A DNA stretch of 64,000 bases from Sandaracinus amylolyticus (GTDB lineage Bacteria > Myxococcota_A > Polyangia > Polyangiales > Sandaracinaceae). The translations under genes were made by a program, and so were the position numbers. Every line of letters begins with the position of its first letter. Within the stretch, counting starts at the first letter, position 1. Shown here piece after piece: positions 43,502 through 52,678 of the stretch. The notes beneath the pieces are model-generated. The model was given only the letters and a program-made list of their open reading frames with translations. It was not told where the DNA came from and searched no databases. The stretch lies in assembly GCF_000737325.1 (NCBI RefSeq), contig NZ_CP011125.1, forward strand, positions 558,001-622,000, given 5' to 3'.

Positions 43502-45249
43502 AGCACGCAGACCTTGTCGGCCTCGCACCCTTCGAGCGAGACCGATGTCGCGTGATCGCCGCTCTCGTCGAAGATCACGATCGCGTCCGGCGTGGGGAGA
43601 TCACGCCGCGTCCGCACTCGCACCACGCCGGGCACCGGGCCGAGCTCGTCGCCCTCGGGCAGATGCGCGGTGCCCTGTCCGTCGTAGCGCACGTAGACCA
43701 TCCAGTCGGGACGCTGCGAGGGCTCGAGGTCGACCGTGTGGACACGACCGACCGTGCGCGTGAGCTCGACCAATCGCTCCGCGCGGATCACCAGCGGCTG
43801 ATGACGCGGCGCGAGCGCGACGAGCGGCTCGCCGGTCAGCTGCTCGGGGGTGAGCCGCAGCGGCGGGGCGCCGAGCTCGCGCGGTCCGAGGAAGAGACGC
43901 ACACCGGCGGTGGGCGACTCGATGGTCACGCCTGCGCCGAGCGGCTGCAGCGGAGGCGCAGTGCTCGCGGGCTCGGGCGGCATCGACTGGCTCGCGTGGC
44001 GCACCACGAGCCACGCGACGCCGGCGATCGCGAGCAGCACGATCACCGCCGACGCGCCGACCATCGCGGACAACGCGAGCGCCGAGAGCGGCGCCTTCAC
44101 GCGCGCATGCGACGCGGAGCTCCCGCCGACGATCGGCAGCGATCCGCTCGGGGCTGGCGCCGCGGGCGAGATCGGAGGCGCGACCTCGATGGGCATCGCC
44201 GCGGCATCGGCCTCGGCGCGCGCGACCGCGAGCGCGACCGGCGTCGGCGGCACGAAGCTCGCGCGCTCGTCGGCGGAGGGCTGCGCGGGCGGGCGCTCGG
44301 GCTCGGGGAGCTCCCAGCCCTGCTCCGGGAAGAGCCACTGGAGGAAGCGCGCGAGCTGCTGTCGTCCGTAGCCCGCTGCGCGCTCGTGCAAGAGCTCGCG
44401 GAGATCCTGCGCGAGCTGCTGCGCCGACGGAGTGCGCGCCGCGGGGTCGATCGCGAGGCACTGCATCACGATCTTCTCGAGCCGCGGCGGGACCTCGGGG
44501 TTGAACCGCGAGGGCGGCGGGAAGTCGCCGCTGCGCAGCAGGTTCGCCGCGACCTGCGGATCGTCGGGCGGGATCAGCGATCGGATCGTGAGCATCTCCC
44601 AGATCGTCACGCCCAGCGCGAACACGTCGGCGCGCGCGTCGACGTCGATCCCCTGCGCCTGCTCGGGCGCCATGTAGCTCATCTTGCCGATCGTCACGCC
44701 GCTCTGCGTCTTGAGCACGTTGTCGGCGGCCTTCACGAGCCCGAAGTCGCTGACCTTCACCGTGCCTTCGTTGCTGAGCAGCACGTTCTGCGGGCTCACG
44801 TCGCGATGCACGATGCCGAGCGGCGTGCCGTCGTCGCCCTTCTTGCGGTGCGCGTGATCGAGCCCGCTCGCGGCCTCCGCGCCGATGTACGCGACCGCGG
44901 CGATGTCGAGCATCTCGTTGCGCTCCGCGAGGCGCTGCATCACCGCGCCGAGGGTCACACCCTCGACGAACTCGAGGACGAGATACGGCTCGGGATCGAT
45001 CCCGAAGTCGAGCACCTGCACGAGGTTCGGATGATCGAGCCGCGCGTTGGTGCGCGCCTCCGCGGCGAAGCGCTCGAGCAGCGACGGATCGCGCCGGTAC
45101 TGCGGCAGCATCCGCTTGATCGCGACCTTCTTCTTGAAGCCGGCGTCGCCCGTCCGCTCGGCGCGGTACACGACGGCCATGCCGCCCTGCCCCAATCGCT
45201 CGACGAGGCGATAGGGTCCGAGCCATTCGGGCGCGCCCGGCGCGTTCAC
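43480..45249 (-). CDS. Membrane Ser/Thr protein kinase
   Basis: The 589-residue protein has a complete kinase domain (about 12-290): GQGGMAVVY (20-28), K45 in VAIKRM, HRDVSPQNVLL, SDFGLVKA and SYMAPEQ. HRDVSPQN in place of HRDLKPEN is common in myxobacterial kinases. After a Pro/Ala-rich linker there is one membrane helix (ALSAMVGASAVIVLLAIAGVAWLVV) and a C-terminal extracytoplasmic domain with PEGA-like strands (GVTIESPTAGVRLFLGPRELG) and two Cys near the end. I chose the GTG at 45249; a GTG at 45300 would add 17 residues. A TACAAT -10-like box lies 61 bases upstream of the chosen start. Confidence 0.88.
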   Translation of the reverse strand: MNAPGAPEWLGPYRLVERLGQGGMAVVYRAERTGDAGFKKKVAIKRMLPQYRRDPSLLERFAAEARTNARLDHPNLVQVLDFGIDPEPYLVLEFVEGVTLGAVMQRLAERNEMLDIAAVAYIGAEAASGLDHAHRKKGDDGTPLGIVHRDVSPQNVLLSNEGTVKVSDFGLVKAADNVLKTQSGVTIGKMSYMAPEQAQGIDVDARADVFALGVTIWEMLTIRSLIPPDDPQVAANLLRSGDFPPPSRFNPEVPPRLEKIVMQCLAIDPAARTPSAQQLAQDLRELLHERAAGYGRQQLARFLQWLFPEQGWELPEPERPPAQPSADERASFVPPTPVALAVARAEADAAAMPIEVAPPISPAAPAPSGSLPIVGGSSASHARVKAPLSALALSAMVGASAVIVLLAIAGVAWLVVRHASQSMPPEPASTAPPLQPLGAGVTIESPTAGVRLFLGPRELGAPPLRLTPEQLTGEPLVALAPRHQPLVIRAERLVELTRTVGRVHTVDLEPSQRPDWMVYVRYDGQGTAHLPEGDELGPVPGVVRVRTRRDLPTPDAIVIFDESGDHATSVSLEGCEADKVCVLYPPSGS

Positions 45250-45342
45250 GGGGCGAACATACCTTCCGGTGGTCGGGAATTCATCGCTCTCGAGCGTCAC
45301 CCGGCGCGCATTGTAGCGGGCCGCGCGCGTAGGCTGGCCTCG

Positions 45343-46254
45343 ATGACGCGATCGCGTCCGACGCTGGACATCTCGCTCCCGACCGAGCCCTTCGCGGCAC
45401 AGCACACCCCGCGGCGAGACGTGCGGACGCTGTGTCGCTGGCTCGAGGGCGCGCTGCCCGGCGGATCGGCGGGGATCGCGACGCTCCTCGAGCGTCTCCA
45501 CGGACCGCTCGCCGAGCGTCGACACCTCGTCGCAGTCGCGCTCGTCGTGGCGCACCTCCGCGGTGAGCTGCGTGGCGCGCGATGGCTGCGCCTCACCGGG
45601 ACCGAGAACGCCGATCCCCGCGACATCGATCGCGAGATGGACCTCGTCTGGGATGCGCTGGCCCGGGCGAAGCTGGTGCGCGGCGCGCTGCGCTATCACC
45701 CCGGCACGACGCAGCACGGCATGGCGCGTTTTCCTCCGCGGCTCGTGCCGCGCTGGGTGCGCACGAACCGCTGGTCGCTCTTGGGCCAGGACGACGACCT
45801 GCTCCTCTTCGAGCCCGACTACATGGAGCCGCTGCTGCGCGGTGCCGCCGAGCCGGGTGCGGCGCGGCGCGATCTCGCGCGCGGGATCGTCGCGCACGCG
45901 GCGCGTGATGCGGCGCATGCGGTCGTGGCCGCGCCGCGGTACGCGGGCGGCGAGACGCTCGCGACGTTCGCGCCGCGCTACGCGCGCTGGGCGAAGATCG
46001 CGCGCGAGACCGACGCGCTCGAGGTCGCCGCGTACCTCGAGCGGCTCGCGTCGTACGGCGCACCGCGCACGTTCGACGCGGAGCAGGCGCTCCAAGCGTT
46101 CCGCGATCTGTCGCGTTGTTGGCCAGCGGAGCCGAAGGTCGTGCGCATGCGCGAGGTGAAGGACGGCTTCACCGGGAGCGTGCCGGGCACGTCTCGTCGC
46201 CCGTCACGCGTGCACATCGATCGCGAGACCGGCGCGATCACGCGCGTGCGCTGA
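45343..46254 (+). CDS. Hypothetical protein, 303 aa
   Basis: The ATG at 45343 begins a soluble, Arg-rich protein without signal peptide or membrane helix. It has a mixed helix-strand pattern and an even charge distribution, with notable segments WLRLTGTENADPRDIDREMD, RWSLLGQDDDLLLFEPDYME and SRVHIDRETGAITRV at the end. I recognise no family or catalytic motif. It is divergent from the kinase gene (93 bases between starts) and convergent with the GHKL-ATPase gene (17 bases between stops). Confidence 0.7.
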   Translation: MTRSRPTLDISLPTEPFAAQHTPRRDVRTLCRWLEGALPGGSAGIATLLERLHGPLAERRHLVAVALVVAHLRGELRGARWLRLTGTENADPRDIDREMDLVWDALARAKLVRGALRYHPGTTQHGMARFPPRLVPRWVRTNRWSLLGQDDDLLLFEPDYMEPLLRGAAEPGAARRDLARGIVAHAARDAAHAVVAAPRYAGGETLATFAPRYARWAKIARETDALEVAAYLERLASYGAPRTFDAEQALQAFRDLSRCWPAEPKVVRMREVKDGFTGSVPGTSRRPSRVHIDRETGAITRVR

Positions 46255-46271
46255 TCCGCGTCCTCGACGCG

Positions 46272-47705
46272 TCAGCGCTCGGGGTCGCCGCGCCTGAGCG
46301 CCGTCGCGAGGGCGGGCCCGCCGTCCGCGAGGAGCTTCGCGAGCATGCCTGCGAGCAGCTGCAATCGATCGATGAAGCGATGGTCGTGCTCGACCGACGC
46401 GAGGTGCGCGAGCTCGTGGAGCACCACGCCGATCGTGCCGGGATCGAGCACGTCGTCGAAGCGCAGCGGGCCCTTCACGTTGAACGAGATCGCGCGCGCG
46501 TCGACGTCGGTCACCGCGTCCTCGAGCAAACCCGCGTCGCTCGGATCCCGCGCGAAGAAGCGCACCCGCACCACGCTCCCCGCGACGCGTCGCGCGAGCC
46601 AGCGCACCGCCTCCGCGAAGCGCCGCTGGGTCTCGTCGGGCTCGACCTCGTCGCCGCCGAACTCGCTCGATCGACGCCGCACGTAGTCGTCGCTCGTCTC
46701 GAGCACGCGCGCGAGCGCGAGCCACGCCCCGTGGGAGATCGTGCGCGCATCGACGATGTGCGCGCCGAGCTGCTTCGCGCGATCGTTCGCGCGCGAGGTG
46801 CCGCCGAGCACGCTGCCGCGCGGGAACACCTTGCTCACGTACGCGTCGAGCAAGCCCGACTTCACGGGCCACCGCGCGATCACGTCCTGCACCCAGTCGG
46901 CGCGCAGATCGCGGCGATCGAGGTAGCTGTGCACCATCGCCTCGAGCAGCGTCGCCTTGAGCGCGAGCACGAAGCGCTCGGGGGCCGCGTCGCGTCCTTC
47001 TCCGAGCGGCACGCGCTGCGCGACGTCGACGTGCCACGGCACGTTCCACGGCTGCACCGGGACGCCCATCTCGAACAGGCTCGGCCGCTCTCCGCGCCTC
47101 GGCGCGTAGATCGCGACCCGCGTGGGACGCATCGCGGCGCGCTCCACGCCATCGTCGATCACGACCGTCTCGAGCTCGCAGTCCGCGAGCGCGAGCACGC
47201 TGCGCGGCCTCCGCACCAGACGGCCCGCGACGCGCAGGCTCGTGCCGCGCGGCGGGATCGCGAGGCGCAGCAGATCGAGCGCCGCCTCGCGCTCGTCGTC
47301 GCCGATCGCGCGGAAGAGCTCGAGCCGCGTGCCGCTCTCTCGCGTGTTGGTCTCGGTGCGACGTCCCTCGCCGTCGAAGACGATCGTCGTGCCGATCGTC
47401 TCGACGTGCGCGCGCTCCGCCGCGGCGAGCAGCTCCTTGAGGCCGCGCCCCATGCGCCCGCGACGGGTCGGGTCCCGCGGTTTGTCGGAGAGGAACAGCG
47501 TGTAGACGAGGCGCTCGTCGGCGATCCCCGCGCGCGCGTCGTCCTCGATCACCACGCGGTCGGGCTCGATCTCGATCGCGACGTTCGCGGCGTCCGCGTC
47601 GAACGCGTTCTGCACCGCCTCGAGCAAGAGACGCCCCAGCGGGCGCGCCGCGCTCAGCCGCGCCCATCCCTCCTCGGCGATCTCGAACCACGCACTGCGC
47701 GCCAT
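46272..47705 (-). CDS. GHKL-type ATPase domain joined to an HExxH domain
   Basis: The first 100 residues carry Bergerat-fold (Hsp90/MutL/histidine-kinase) ATP-binding motifs: E29 and N33 in LLLEAVQNAFDA, IEDDARAG (54-60) and GRMGRGLKE (83-91). No histidine phosphoacceptor domain is present. A middle region of about 320 residues is unassigned. Near the C-terminus HELAHLASVEH gives H430, E431, H434 and H440, the spacing of the metzincin HExxHxxGxxH zinc site with Ser in place of Gly. The combination suggests an ATP-gated metalloprotease or a chaperone-like enzyme, both inferred. I chose the ATG at 47705 because the ATPase fold starts directly after it; a longer frame to 47825 is Arg-rich and unlikely. 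Confidence 0.8.
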   Translation of the reverse strand: MARSAWFEIAEEGWARLSAARPLGRLLLEAVQNAFDADAANVAIEIEPDRVVIEDDARAGIADERLVYTLFLSDKPRDPTRRGRMGRGLKELLAAAERAHVETIGTTIVFDGEGRRTETNTRESGTRLELFRAIGDDEREAALDLLRLAIPPRGTSLRVAGRLVRRPRSVLALADCELETVVIDDGVERAAMRPTRVAIYAPRRGERPSLFEMGVPVQPWNVPWHVDVAQRVPLGEGRDAAPERFVLALKATLLEAMVHSYLDRRDLRADWVQDVIARWPVKSGLLDAYVSKVFPRGSVLGGTSRANDRAKQLGAHIVDARTISHGAWLALARVLETSDDYVRRRSSEFGGDEVEPDETQRRFAEAVRWLARRVAGSVVRVRFFARDPSDAGLLEDAVTDVDARAISFNVKGPLRFDDVLDPGTIGVVLHELAHLASVEHDHRFIDRLQLLAGMLAKLLADGGPALATALRRGDPER

Positions 47706-47988
47706 GAGGCCCCTCGGATGCTGGCGTGCGTGGGCTCGCTTGGGAAGAGCACCCCCCGCTTGACGTGTGCGTCGAACGCGCCGATGCTCCGCGACCATCT
47801 CGTGACCCGCGGGTGCGTTGCGCAAGCGCGACGCGGCCGGGCGACGAGGTGCTCAAGCCCGGGGCTCGCGGCCCCAATCCGGTGGGACGTCGCGCACGAC
47901 GTCGCACCAATCTTTCGTGATCACCAATGGACCTCGTTGATCGTGGGGTCCGAAGCCGGCACCATCAGTCAGCTGGAGGTTCTCGCGC

Positions 47989-50850
47989 ATGGGGAACGTA
48001 GGCCCCAACGGGGGTGGCAGTGGGGGTAGCAGCCTACAGCGACCCAGTGCCCCAGGCGGTCGCTCCGGCGATCGCGTGATTCCCTTCGGCAAGTACCTCT
48101 TGCTCGATCGGATCGCCGTCGGCGGCATGGCCGAGGTCTACACGGCGAAGTCGTTCGGCATCGAGGGCTTCGAGAAGATCATCGCGATCAAGCGGATTCT
48201 CCCGACGATGGCGGAGGATGAGGACTTCATCCAGATGTTCATCGACGAGGCGAAGATCGCGGGGCACCTGACGCACGCGAACATCGTCCCGATCTACGAG
48301 CTCGGGAAGATCGGCGAGTCGCACTACATCGCGATGGAGTACGTCTGGGGCAAGGATCTGCTCCAGATCATGAACCGCTTCCGCCGCATGCGGAGGCACA
48401 TGCCGCCGGTGATGGCGGCGTGGATCGCGAGCAAGATGTGCGAAGGCCTCGACTTCGCGCATCGCAAGAGGGACCGCCACGGGCGGCCGCTCAACATCAT
48501 CCATCGCGACGTGTCGCCGCAGAACTGCCTGGTCTCGTACGAGGGCCAGGTGAAGATGATCGACTTCGGCATCGCGAAGGCGGCCGCGCGCAACACGAAG
48601 ACGCAGGCCGGCGTGCTGAAGGGCAAGTTCGGCTACATGAGCCCGGAGCAGGTGAAGGGCTCGGGGGTCGACCACCGCAGCGACGTGTTCGCGGTCGGCA
48701 CGTGCCTTCACGAGATGCTCACGGGCGAGCGCCTCTTCGTGGGCGAGAGCGACTTCTCGACGCTCGAGAAGGTGCGCAACGCGGACGTGATCCCGCCGTC
48801 TCAGACGGTGCCGGACATGCCCGCGGAGCTCGAGCAGATCCTGCTGAAGGCGCTCGCGCGCGAGCCCGAGGAGCGCTGGCAGAGCGCGGGCGAGATGCAC
48901 GAGGCGCTGCAGATGTTCGTGGCGCGCGAGAAGCCGCCGTTCGGCACGAGCAAGCTCGCGGCGTGGATGCGCACGGCGTTCGCGCCCGAGATGACGAAGG
49001 AGAAGGGGCGCCTCGACGGGTTCGCGAAGATCGCGAAGCCCGCGAGCGTGCCGCCGCCGCCGCCGAACCGCGCGAGCGCGCCGGGCGCGGCGAAGGATGC
49101 GATGGCGAGCACGTCGCCGGACAACCCGGCGGTGCGTCGTCCGCCTGCGCCGCCGCCGCCTGCGCGGCCGCTGCCGCCGCCGGTCGCGGTGGGCGCGCCC
49201 GTCGTGCCGCCGCCGATGAACGACGTCGACGAGGACGACGATCCGGGCGAGCTGCAGTCGGAGTCGACGATGATCTCGTCGTCGCCGTTCGACGAGATGA
49301 CCGACGGCGGCGGCGAGGAGCTGCAGGGCGCGCCGACGCAGATCTTCTTCAGCGCCGACGAGCTCGAGGAGGCGCCGAAGCCGGCGCCGCAGATGGGCGC
49401 GCCGGCGGGCGTCGTGGTGTCGCCCTCGGTCCACGTGCACCAGCCGGCAGGGATGCCGATGCCCGCGCCGGCGATGCCGGCGCCGATGCAGCGCGCGCCG
49501 AGCCTGCCTCCGGAGGAGCGGCCGACGACCGCGCCTCTGATGGACTACGGCGCGCCGCCGATGGCGCAGGGCGGTCAGCCGGCCACGGTGGTGCACGCGT
49601 CGCCGTACGGCGCGCCGCCGCCGATGGCGATGGGCGCGCCGCCGATGCCGATGGGGCAGCCGATGCCGACGGGGCATCCTATGCCGATGGGGCAGCCCAT
49701 GCCGATGGGGCAGCCGATGCCGATGGCGCAGGCGCAGCCGATGCCGATGCCGCAGACCGGGCCGACGCCTGGCTTCGCGGCGCCGCCGGCGTTCGGCGCA
49801 CCCCCGCCGGCGTTCGCGCAGCCGGGGGCGGAGGCGCTCGACCCGGGGATGCGCCCGCGCTCGGCCGCGCAGGAGACGCTCGAGCTGCGATCCCCGGTGA
49901 TCGCACCGAAGCGGAGCCGCGTCGCCTTGTTCGTGGGGCTCGGGGCGTTCGTGTTCGTGGCGCTCGCGGCGTCGCTCGCGGCGTTCCTGGTGTTCGGCAC
50001 CGGGCCCGCGGGAGGGACCATCGAGATCCGGACGAACCCGGCGGACGCCGGCGCGACGGTGCTCGTCGATGGCACGCCGCGCGGTCGCGCGCCGCTGCGG
50101 CTCGATCACGTCCCGTCGGGCGACCACCTGATCGAGGTGCGCGCCGACGGGTTCCAGCCGGCGACGCAGACGGTGCCGGTGAGCGACGGGACGACGGCGA
50201 TGCTGCTCATCCCGCTGATGCCGGGTGGCGCGCCGGCGATCGCGGCCGTGGCGCCGCCGCCGGTCGCGCCCGCGGTGGTGCCGCCGCCGGTCGCCGCGCC
50301 GACGCCTCCGCCCGTCGCGCCGACGCCCCCGCCGACCGAGGTCGCGGTCGCGCCGACGCCTCCTCCGCCGGCCGCACCGACGCCTCCGCCGCCCGCGGTC
50401 GTGGCGCCGCCGCCCACGCCGGTCGCGACTGCACCGACGACCACGCCGCGTGAGGCCGCGACGACGACCACGCCGCGTCAGGCGACGACGTCGTCGAGCA
50501 GCGGACGGACCGAAACGGCGAGCTCGAGCGCGCGACCGGTCGCGACCGCGTCGTCGATCACGCCGCGCTCGCGCTCGGGCGAGGAGACGTCGCGCTCGTC
50601 GAGCTCGAGCTCGTCCTCGAGCGAGCGCCGCAGCTCGTCGCGCGAGCGCGGGTACCTGATGATCCAGACCCTGCCCTGGGCGCGCGTGTTCATCGACGGG
50701 CGCGACACCGGGCAGAACACGCCGGTGCGACGCATGGAGGTGCCGGCGGGATCGCACCGAATCGGGCTGCGCACGAACGACGGGCGCATGCACGAGGTGA
50801 CGGTCGAGGTGCCCGCGGGCGAGACGGTGCGCATCGTGCGCCAGCTCTGA
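47989..50850 (+). CDS. Ser/Thr protein kinase with PEGA domains
   Basis: The 953-residue protein has a complete kinase domain (35-305): VGGMAEVY, K68 in IAIKRI, H172-R173-D174 in HRDVSPQN, MIDFGIAK and FGYMSPEQ. A long Pro/Met/Ala-rich linker contains repeats of MPMGQP type (about 545-590). One membrane helix begins near 645. Outside lie two PEGA domains (about 680-745 and 885-952) separated by a Pro/Thr/Ser-rich stretch of more than 100 residues, which looks like a wall-spanning spacer. PEGA domains are taken to bind surface polymers. The stop codon is part of the target duplication of the IS that follows, so the gene end is intact. Confidence 0.92.
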   Translation: MGNVGPNGGGSGGSSLQRPSAPGGRSGDRVIPFGKYLLLDRIAVGGMAEVYTAKSFGIEGFEKIIAIKRILPTMAEDEDFIQMFIDEAKIAGHLTHANIVPIYELGKIGESHYIAMEYVWGKDLLQIMNRFRRMRRHMPPVMAAWIASKMCEGLDFAHRKRDRHGRPLNIIHRDVSPQNCLVSYEGQVKMIDFGIAKAAARNTKTQAGVLKGKFGYMSPEQVKGSGVDHRSDVFAVGTCLHEMLTGERLFVGESDFSTLEKVRNADVIPPSQTVPDMPAELEQILLKALAREPEERWQSAGEMHEALQMFVAREKPPFGTSKLAAWMRTAFAPEMTKEKGRLDGFAKIAKPASVPPPPPNRASAPGAAKDAMASTSPDNPAVRRPPAPPPPARPLPPPVAVGAPVVPPPMNDVDEDDDPGELQSESTMISSSPFDEMTDGGGEELQGAPTQIFFSADELEEAPKPAPQMGAPAGVVVSPSVHVHQPAGMPMPAPAMPAPMQRAPSLPPEERPTTAPLMDYGAPPMAQGGQPATVVHASPYGAPPPMAMGAPPMPMGQPMPTGHPMPMGQPMPMGQPMPMAQAQPMPMPQTGPTPGFAAPPAFGAPPPAFAQPGAEALDPGMRPRSAAQETLELRSPVIAPKRSRVALFVGLGAFVFVALAASLAAFLVFGTGPAGGTIEIRTNPADAGATVLVDGTPRGRAPLRLDHVPSGDHLIEVRADGFQPATQTVPVSDGTTAMLLIPLMPGGAPAIAAVAPPPVAPAVVPPPVAAPTPPPVAPTPPPTEVAVAPTPPPPAAPTPPPPAVVAPPPTPVATAPTTTPREAATTTTPRQATTSSSSGRTETASSSARPVATASSITPRSRSGEETSRSSSSSSSSSERRSSSRERGYLMIQTLPWARVFIDGRDTGQNTPVRRMEVPAGSHRIGLRTNDGRMHEVTVEVPAGETVRIVRQL

Positions 50851-50866
50851 CTCGCCTTTCGCGCTT
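50851..50866 (+). repeat. Left terminal inverted repeat of the IS
   Basis: CTCGCCTTTCGCGCTT, the exact reverse complement of the right end at 52255-52270. Confidence 0.9.
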
Positions 50867-50938
50867 TTAATCGTCGGCGAGATCGAGTAGCCACGTGGCC
50901 CGAGTTCTTGGTTGTTGCAGCAACCGAGGGAGGGCCAC

Positions 50939-52255
50939 GTGGCCGAAAGCAGGCTTCGCACACTTGCCGAGGTTCTGGAAGTCGTCCGTCCAGCGTTCAC
51001 GCGTCCGACGTTCGAGCGCTTCGTTGCGCTCATGCGCGGGTGGCTGCTCACCCAGCAAGCGGGCGCGGTGACCAGCGCTCTGCTCGGCGCCGGTCTCGCG
51101 GGCAGGGCGCATCACGCTGCGTTCCATCGCTTGTTCGCGGAAGCCGCTTGGGACGTCGACGAGGTCGGCACCGAGCTGCTGAAGTGGATCGTGCGGACGT
51201 GCGCGACGCGCAGATCGCTGCAGCTCGCGATCGACGACACCGTCGTTCGGAAGAAGGGCCCGATGGTGTTCGGCCTCGGCACGTATCTCGACCCGGTGCG
51301 GTCGAGTCGACGCGTGCGGAACTTCGTGTTCGGTCACCTCTGGGTCGTGCTCGTCGCGATCGTGGAAGTTCCGTTCTCGAAGCGGCGCTGGGCCGTCCCG
51401 ATCTTCTTCCGGCTCTACCGCCAGGAGCGCGACTGCACGCGCACCAACGATCCCTACGCGAAGCGCACTTCTCTCGCGCGCGAGCTGATAGATCTCGCTG
51501 CGCGCGTCGCGCCAGAACTCACCATGCACGTCTCTGCGGATGCCGCGTACTGCTGCGAGACCGTGCTTCGCGGTCTGCCGAAGAACGTCGTGGTGTACGG
51601 CACGTTGCGAGACAACGCAGTGTTGACCGCCGCCCCGATTGCGCGTCGCGGTTGCACCGGTCGTCCGCGCGTTCGCGGAGAGCGGATGCCGACGCCTGCG
51701 CAGCTCGCGGCTGATCCGTCGCGGTGGCGGTCCACACGCGCGGCGCTCTACGGACGCACTCGAGCGCTCGCGTTCAAGCAGATGGATGCGCAGTGGTACC
51801 AGGGCCGTGGTCCCGAGCTGATGCGCGTGGTCGTCGTGCGCCTGAGCGCCGGTAAGCTCAAGCACCGCGTCTACTTCTGCACCGATCCGACTCGGACTCC
51901 CGCCGACATCGTCGAGCGGTACACCGCTCGATGGCAGATCGAGGTCTGCTTCCGCGACCTGAAGCAGCACCTCGGATTCGGCGCGTCGCCGGCATGGTCG
52001 CGGCGAGCAGTCGAGCGTGTGACGCCCTTCGCTGGCTTCGTCTACTCGATCGTCGTGATGTGGGCACGACTGTCGCTGCGACGGCCCGAACGCGCTCCAC
52101 AGATCCGACGACCGTGGTACCGCGACAAGGTCGGCTTGAGCTTCGCCGACCTGCTTCACATCGCGCGGACGGACCTTTTGGATCCAGCCGCGCGCACGCA
52201 GCTCGCGAGAAACTCGCCGGTGAGCGACCGGTCGCGCTCGTTTGCAGCTGCATGA
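50939..52255 (+). CDS. IS transposase, DDE superfamily
   Basis: The 438-residue protein cuts and joins the IS ends. Candidate catalytic acids are the Asp pair in AIDDTVVRK, the Asp in VSADAAYC, and the Glu in QIEVCFRDLKQHLGFG, which forms the YREK-like Glu block of IS4/IS701-type enzymes. The GTG at 50939 is preceded by GAGGGAGGGCCAC, a good ribosome-binding site. The stop codon falls in the right inverted repeat. The gene is intact with no frameshift, so the element may be active. Confidence 0.88.
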   Translation: MAESRLRTLAEVLEVVRPAFTRPTFERFVALMRGWLLTQQAGAVTSALLGAGLAGRAHHAAFHRLFAEAAWDVDEVGTELLKWIVRTCATRRSLQLAIDDTVVRKKGPMVFGLGTYLDPVRSSRRVRNFVFGHLWVVLVAIVEVPFSKRRWAVPIFFRLYRQERDCTRTNDPYAKRTSLARELIDLAARVAPELTMHVSADAAYCCETVLRGLPKNVVVYGTLRDNAVLTAAPIARRGCTGRPRVRGERMPTPAQLAADPSRWRSTRAALYGRTRALAFKQMDAQWYQGRGPELMRVVVVRLSAGKLKHRVYFCTDPTRTPADIVERYTARWQIEVCFRDLKQHLGFGASPAWSRRAVERVTPFAGFVYSIVVMWARLSLRRPERAPQIRRPWYRDKVGLSFADLLHIARTDLLDPAARTQLARNSPVSDRSRSFAAA

Positions 52256-52270
52256 AGCGCGAAAGGCGAG
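52255..52270 (-). repeat. Right terminal inverted repeat of the IS
   Basis: AAGCGCGAAAGGCGAG, the exact reverse complement of the left end at 50851-50866, followed by the TCTGA target repeat. Confidence 0.9.
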
Positions 52271-52298
52271 TCTGAGCGGGGGACGGTGAGCCTGCAGC

Positions 52299-52340
52299 GA
52301 GGGATGGCCGCCGCGAGGTGGCCGTCCCTCGTTCGTTTTT
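52299..52340 (+). terminator. Terminator of the PEGA kinase gene, displaced by the IS
   Basis: Arms GAGGGATGGCC (52299-52309) and GGCCGTCCCTC (52320-52330) pair with one mismatch and are followed by GTTCGTTTTT. If the IS and one target copy are removed, the hairpin would lie about 24 bases after the kinase stop codon. Confidence 0.75.
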
Positions 52341-52360
52341 GCGGGATTTCGCGGGGTGGG

Positions 52361-52658
52361 GGCTCAACCACGGTCGGGTTGGTGTGCCCATTTGCGGGCA
52401 CTCGGGCTCAACCACGGTTGGGTTTCGAGTGCCTCGTTCAGGGACGTCTGAGGCTCAACCACGGTCGGGTTCTTGACCTCGTTCACGGACGTCTGAGGCT
52501 GAACCACGGTCGGGTTCGAGTGCCTCGTTGAGGGACGTCTGAGGCTCAACCACGGTCGGGTTCTTGACCTCGTTCAGGGACGTCCGAGGCTCAACCACGG
52601 TCGGGGGTTCGAGTGCCTCGTTCACGGACGTCCGAGGCGCAACCACGGTCGCGCTCAC
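52361..52658. repeat. Seven tandem repeats of 44-48 bp in an alternating pattern
   Basis: The core GGCTCAACCACGGTCGGG begins at 52361, 52405, 52452, 52497, 52543, 52588 and 52636 (one or two changes in some copies). Between cores, two kinds of linker alternate: one with TTCGAGTGCCTCGTT and one with TTCTTGACCTCGTT, both followed by a GGACGTC[TC]GAG segment. The array lies between the IS and a minus-strand gene, and nothing else is coded in it. Linkers are repeated, not unique, so it is not CRISPR. Confidence 0.85.
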
Positions 52659-52678
52659 CGCGCGAAGACCACCCCGCG

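Larger units (their letters stand above)
50851..52270 (+). mobile_element. Complete 1,420-bp insertion sequence with DDE transposase
   Basis: The element has perfect 16-base terminal inverted repeats and is flanked by a direct repeat TCTGA (50846-50850 and 52271-52275), the target duplication. It contains one gene, the transposase at 50939-52255, whose stop codon overlaps the right repeat. The transposase resembles IS701/IS4-group enzymes; family assignment is from general look only. Identical ends and an intact gene indicate a recent insertion. Confidence 0.88.

Noticed and set aside
52361-52658. Possible CRISPR array
   Set aside because: The stretches between cores are themselves repeated in two alternating forms, so they are not spacers.
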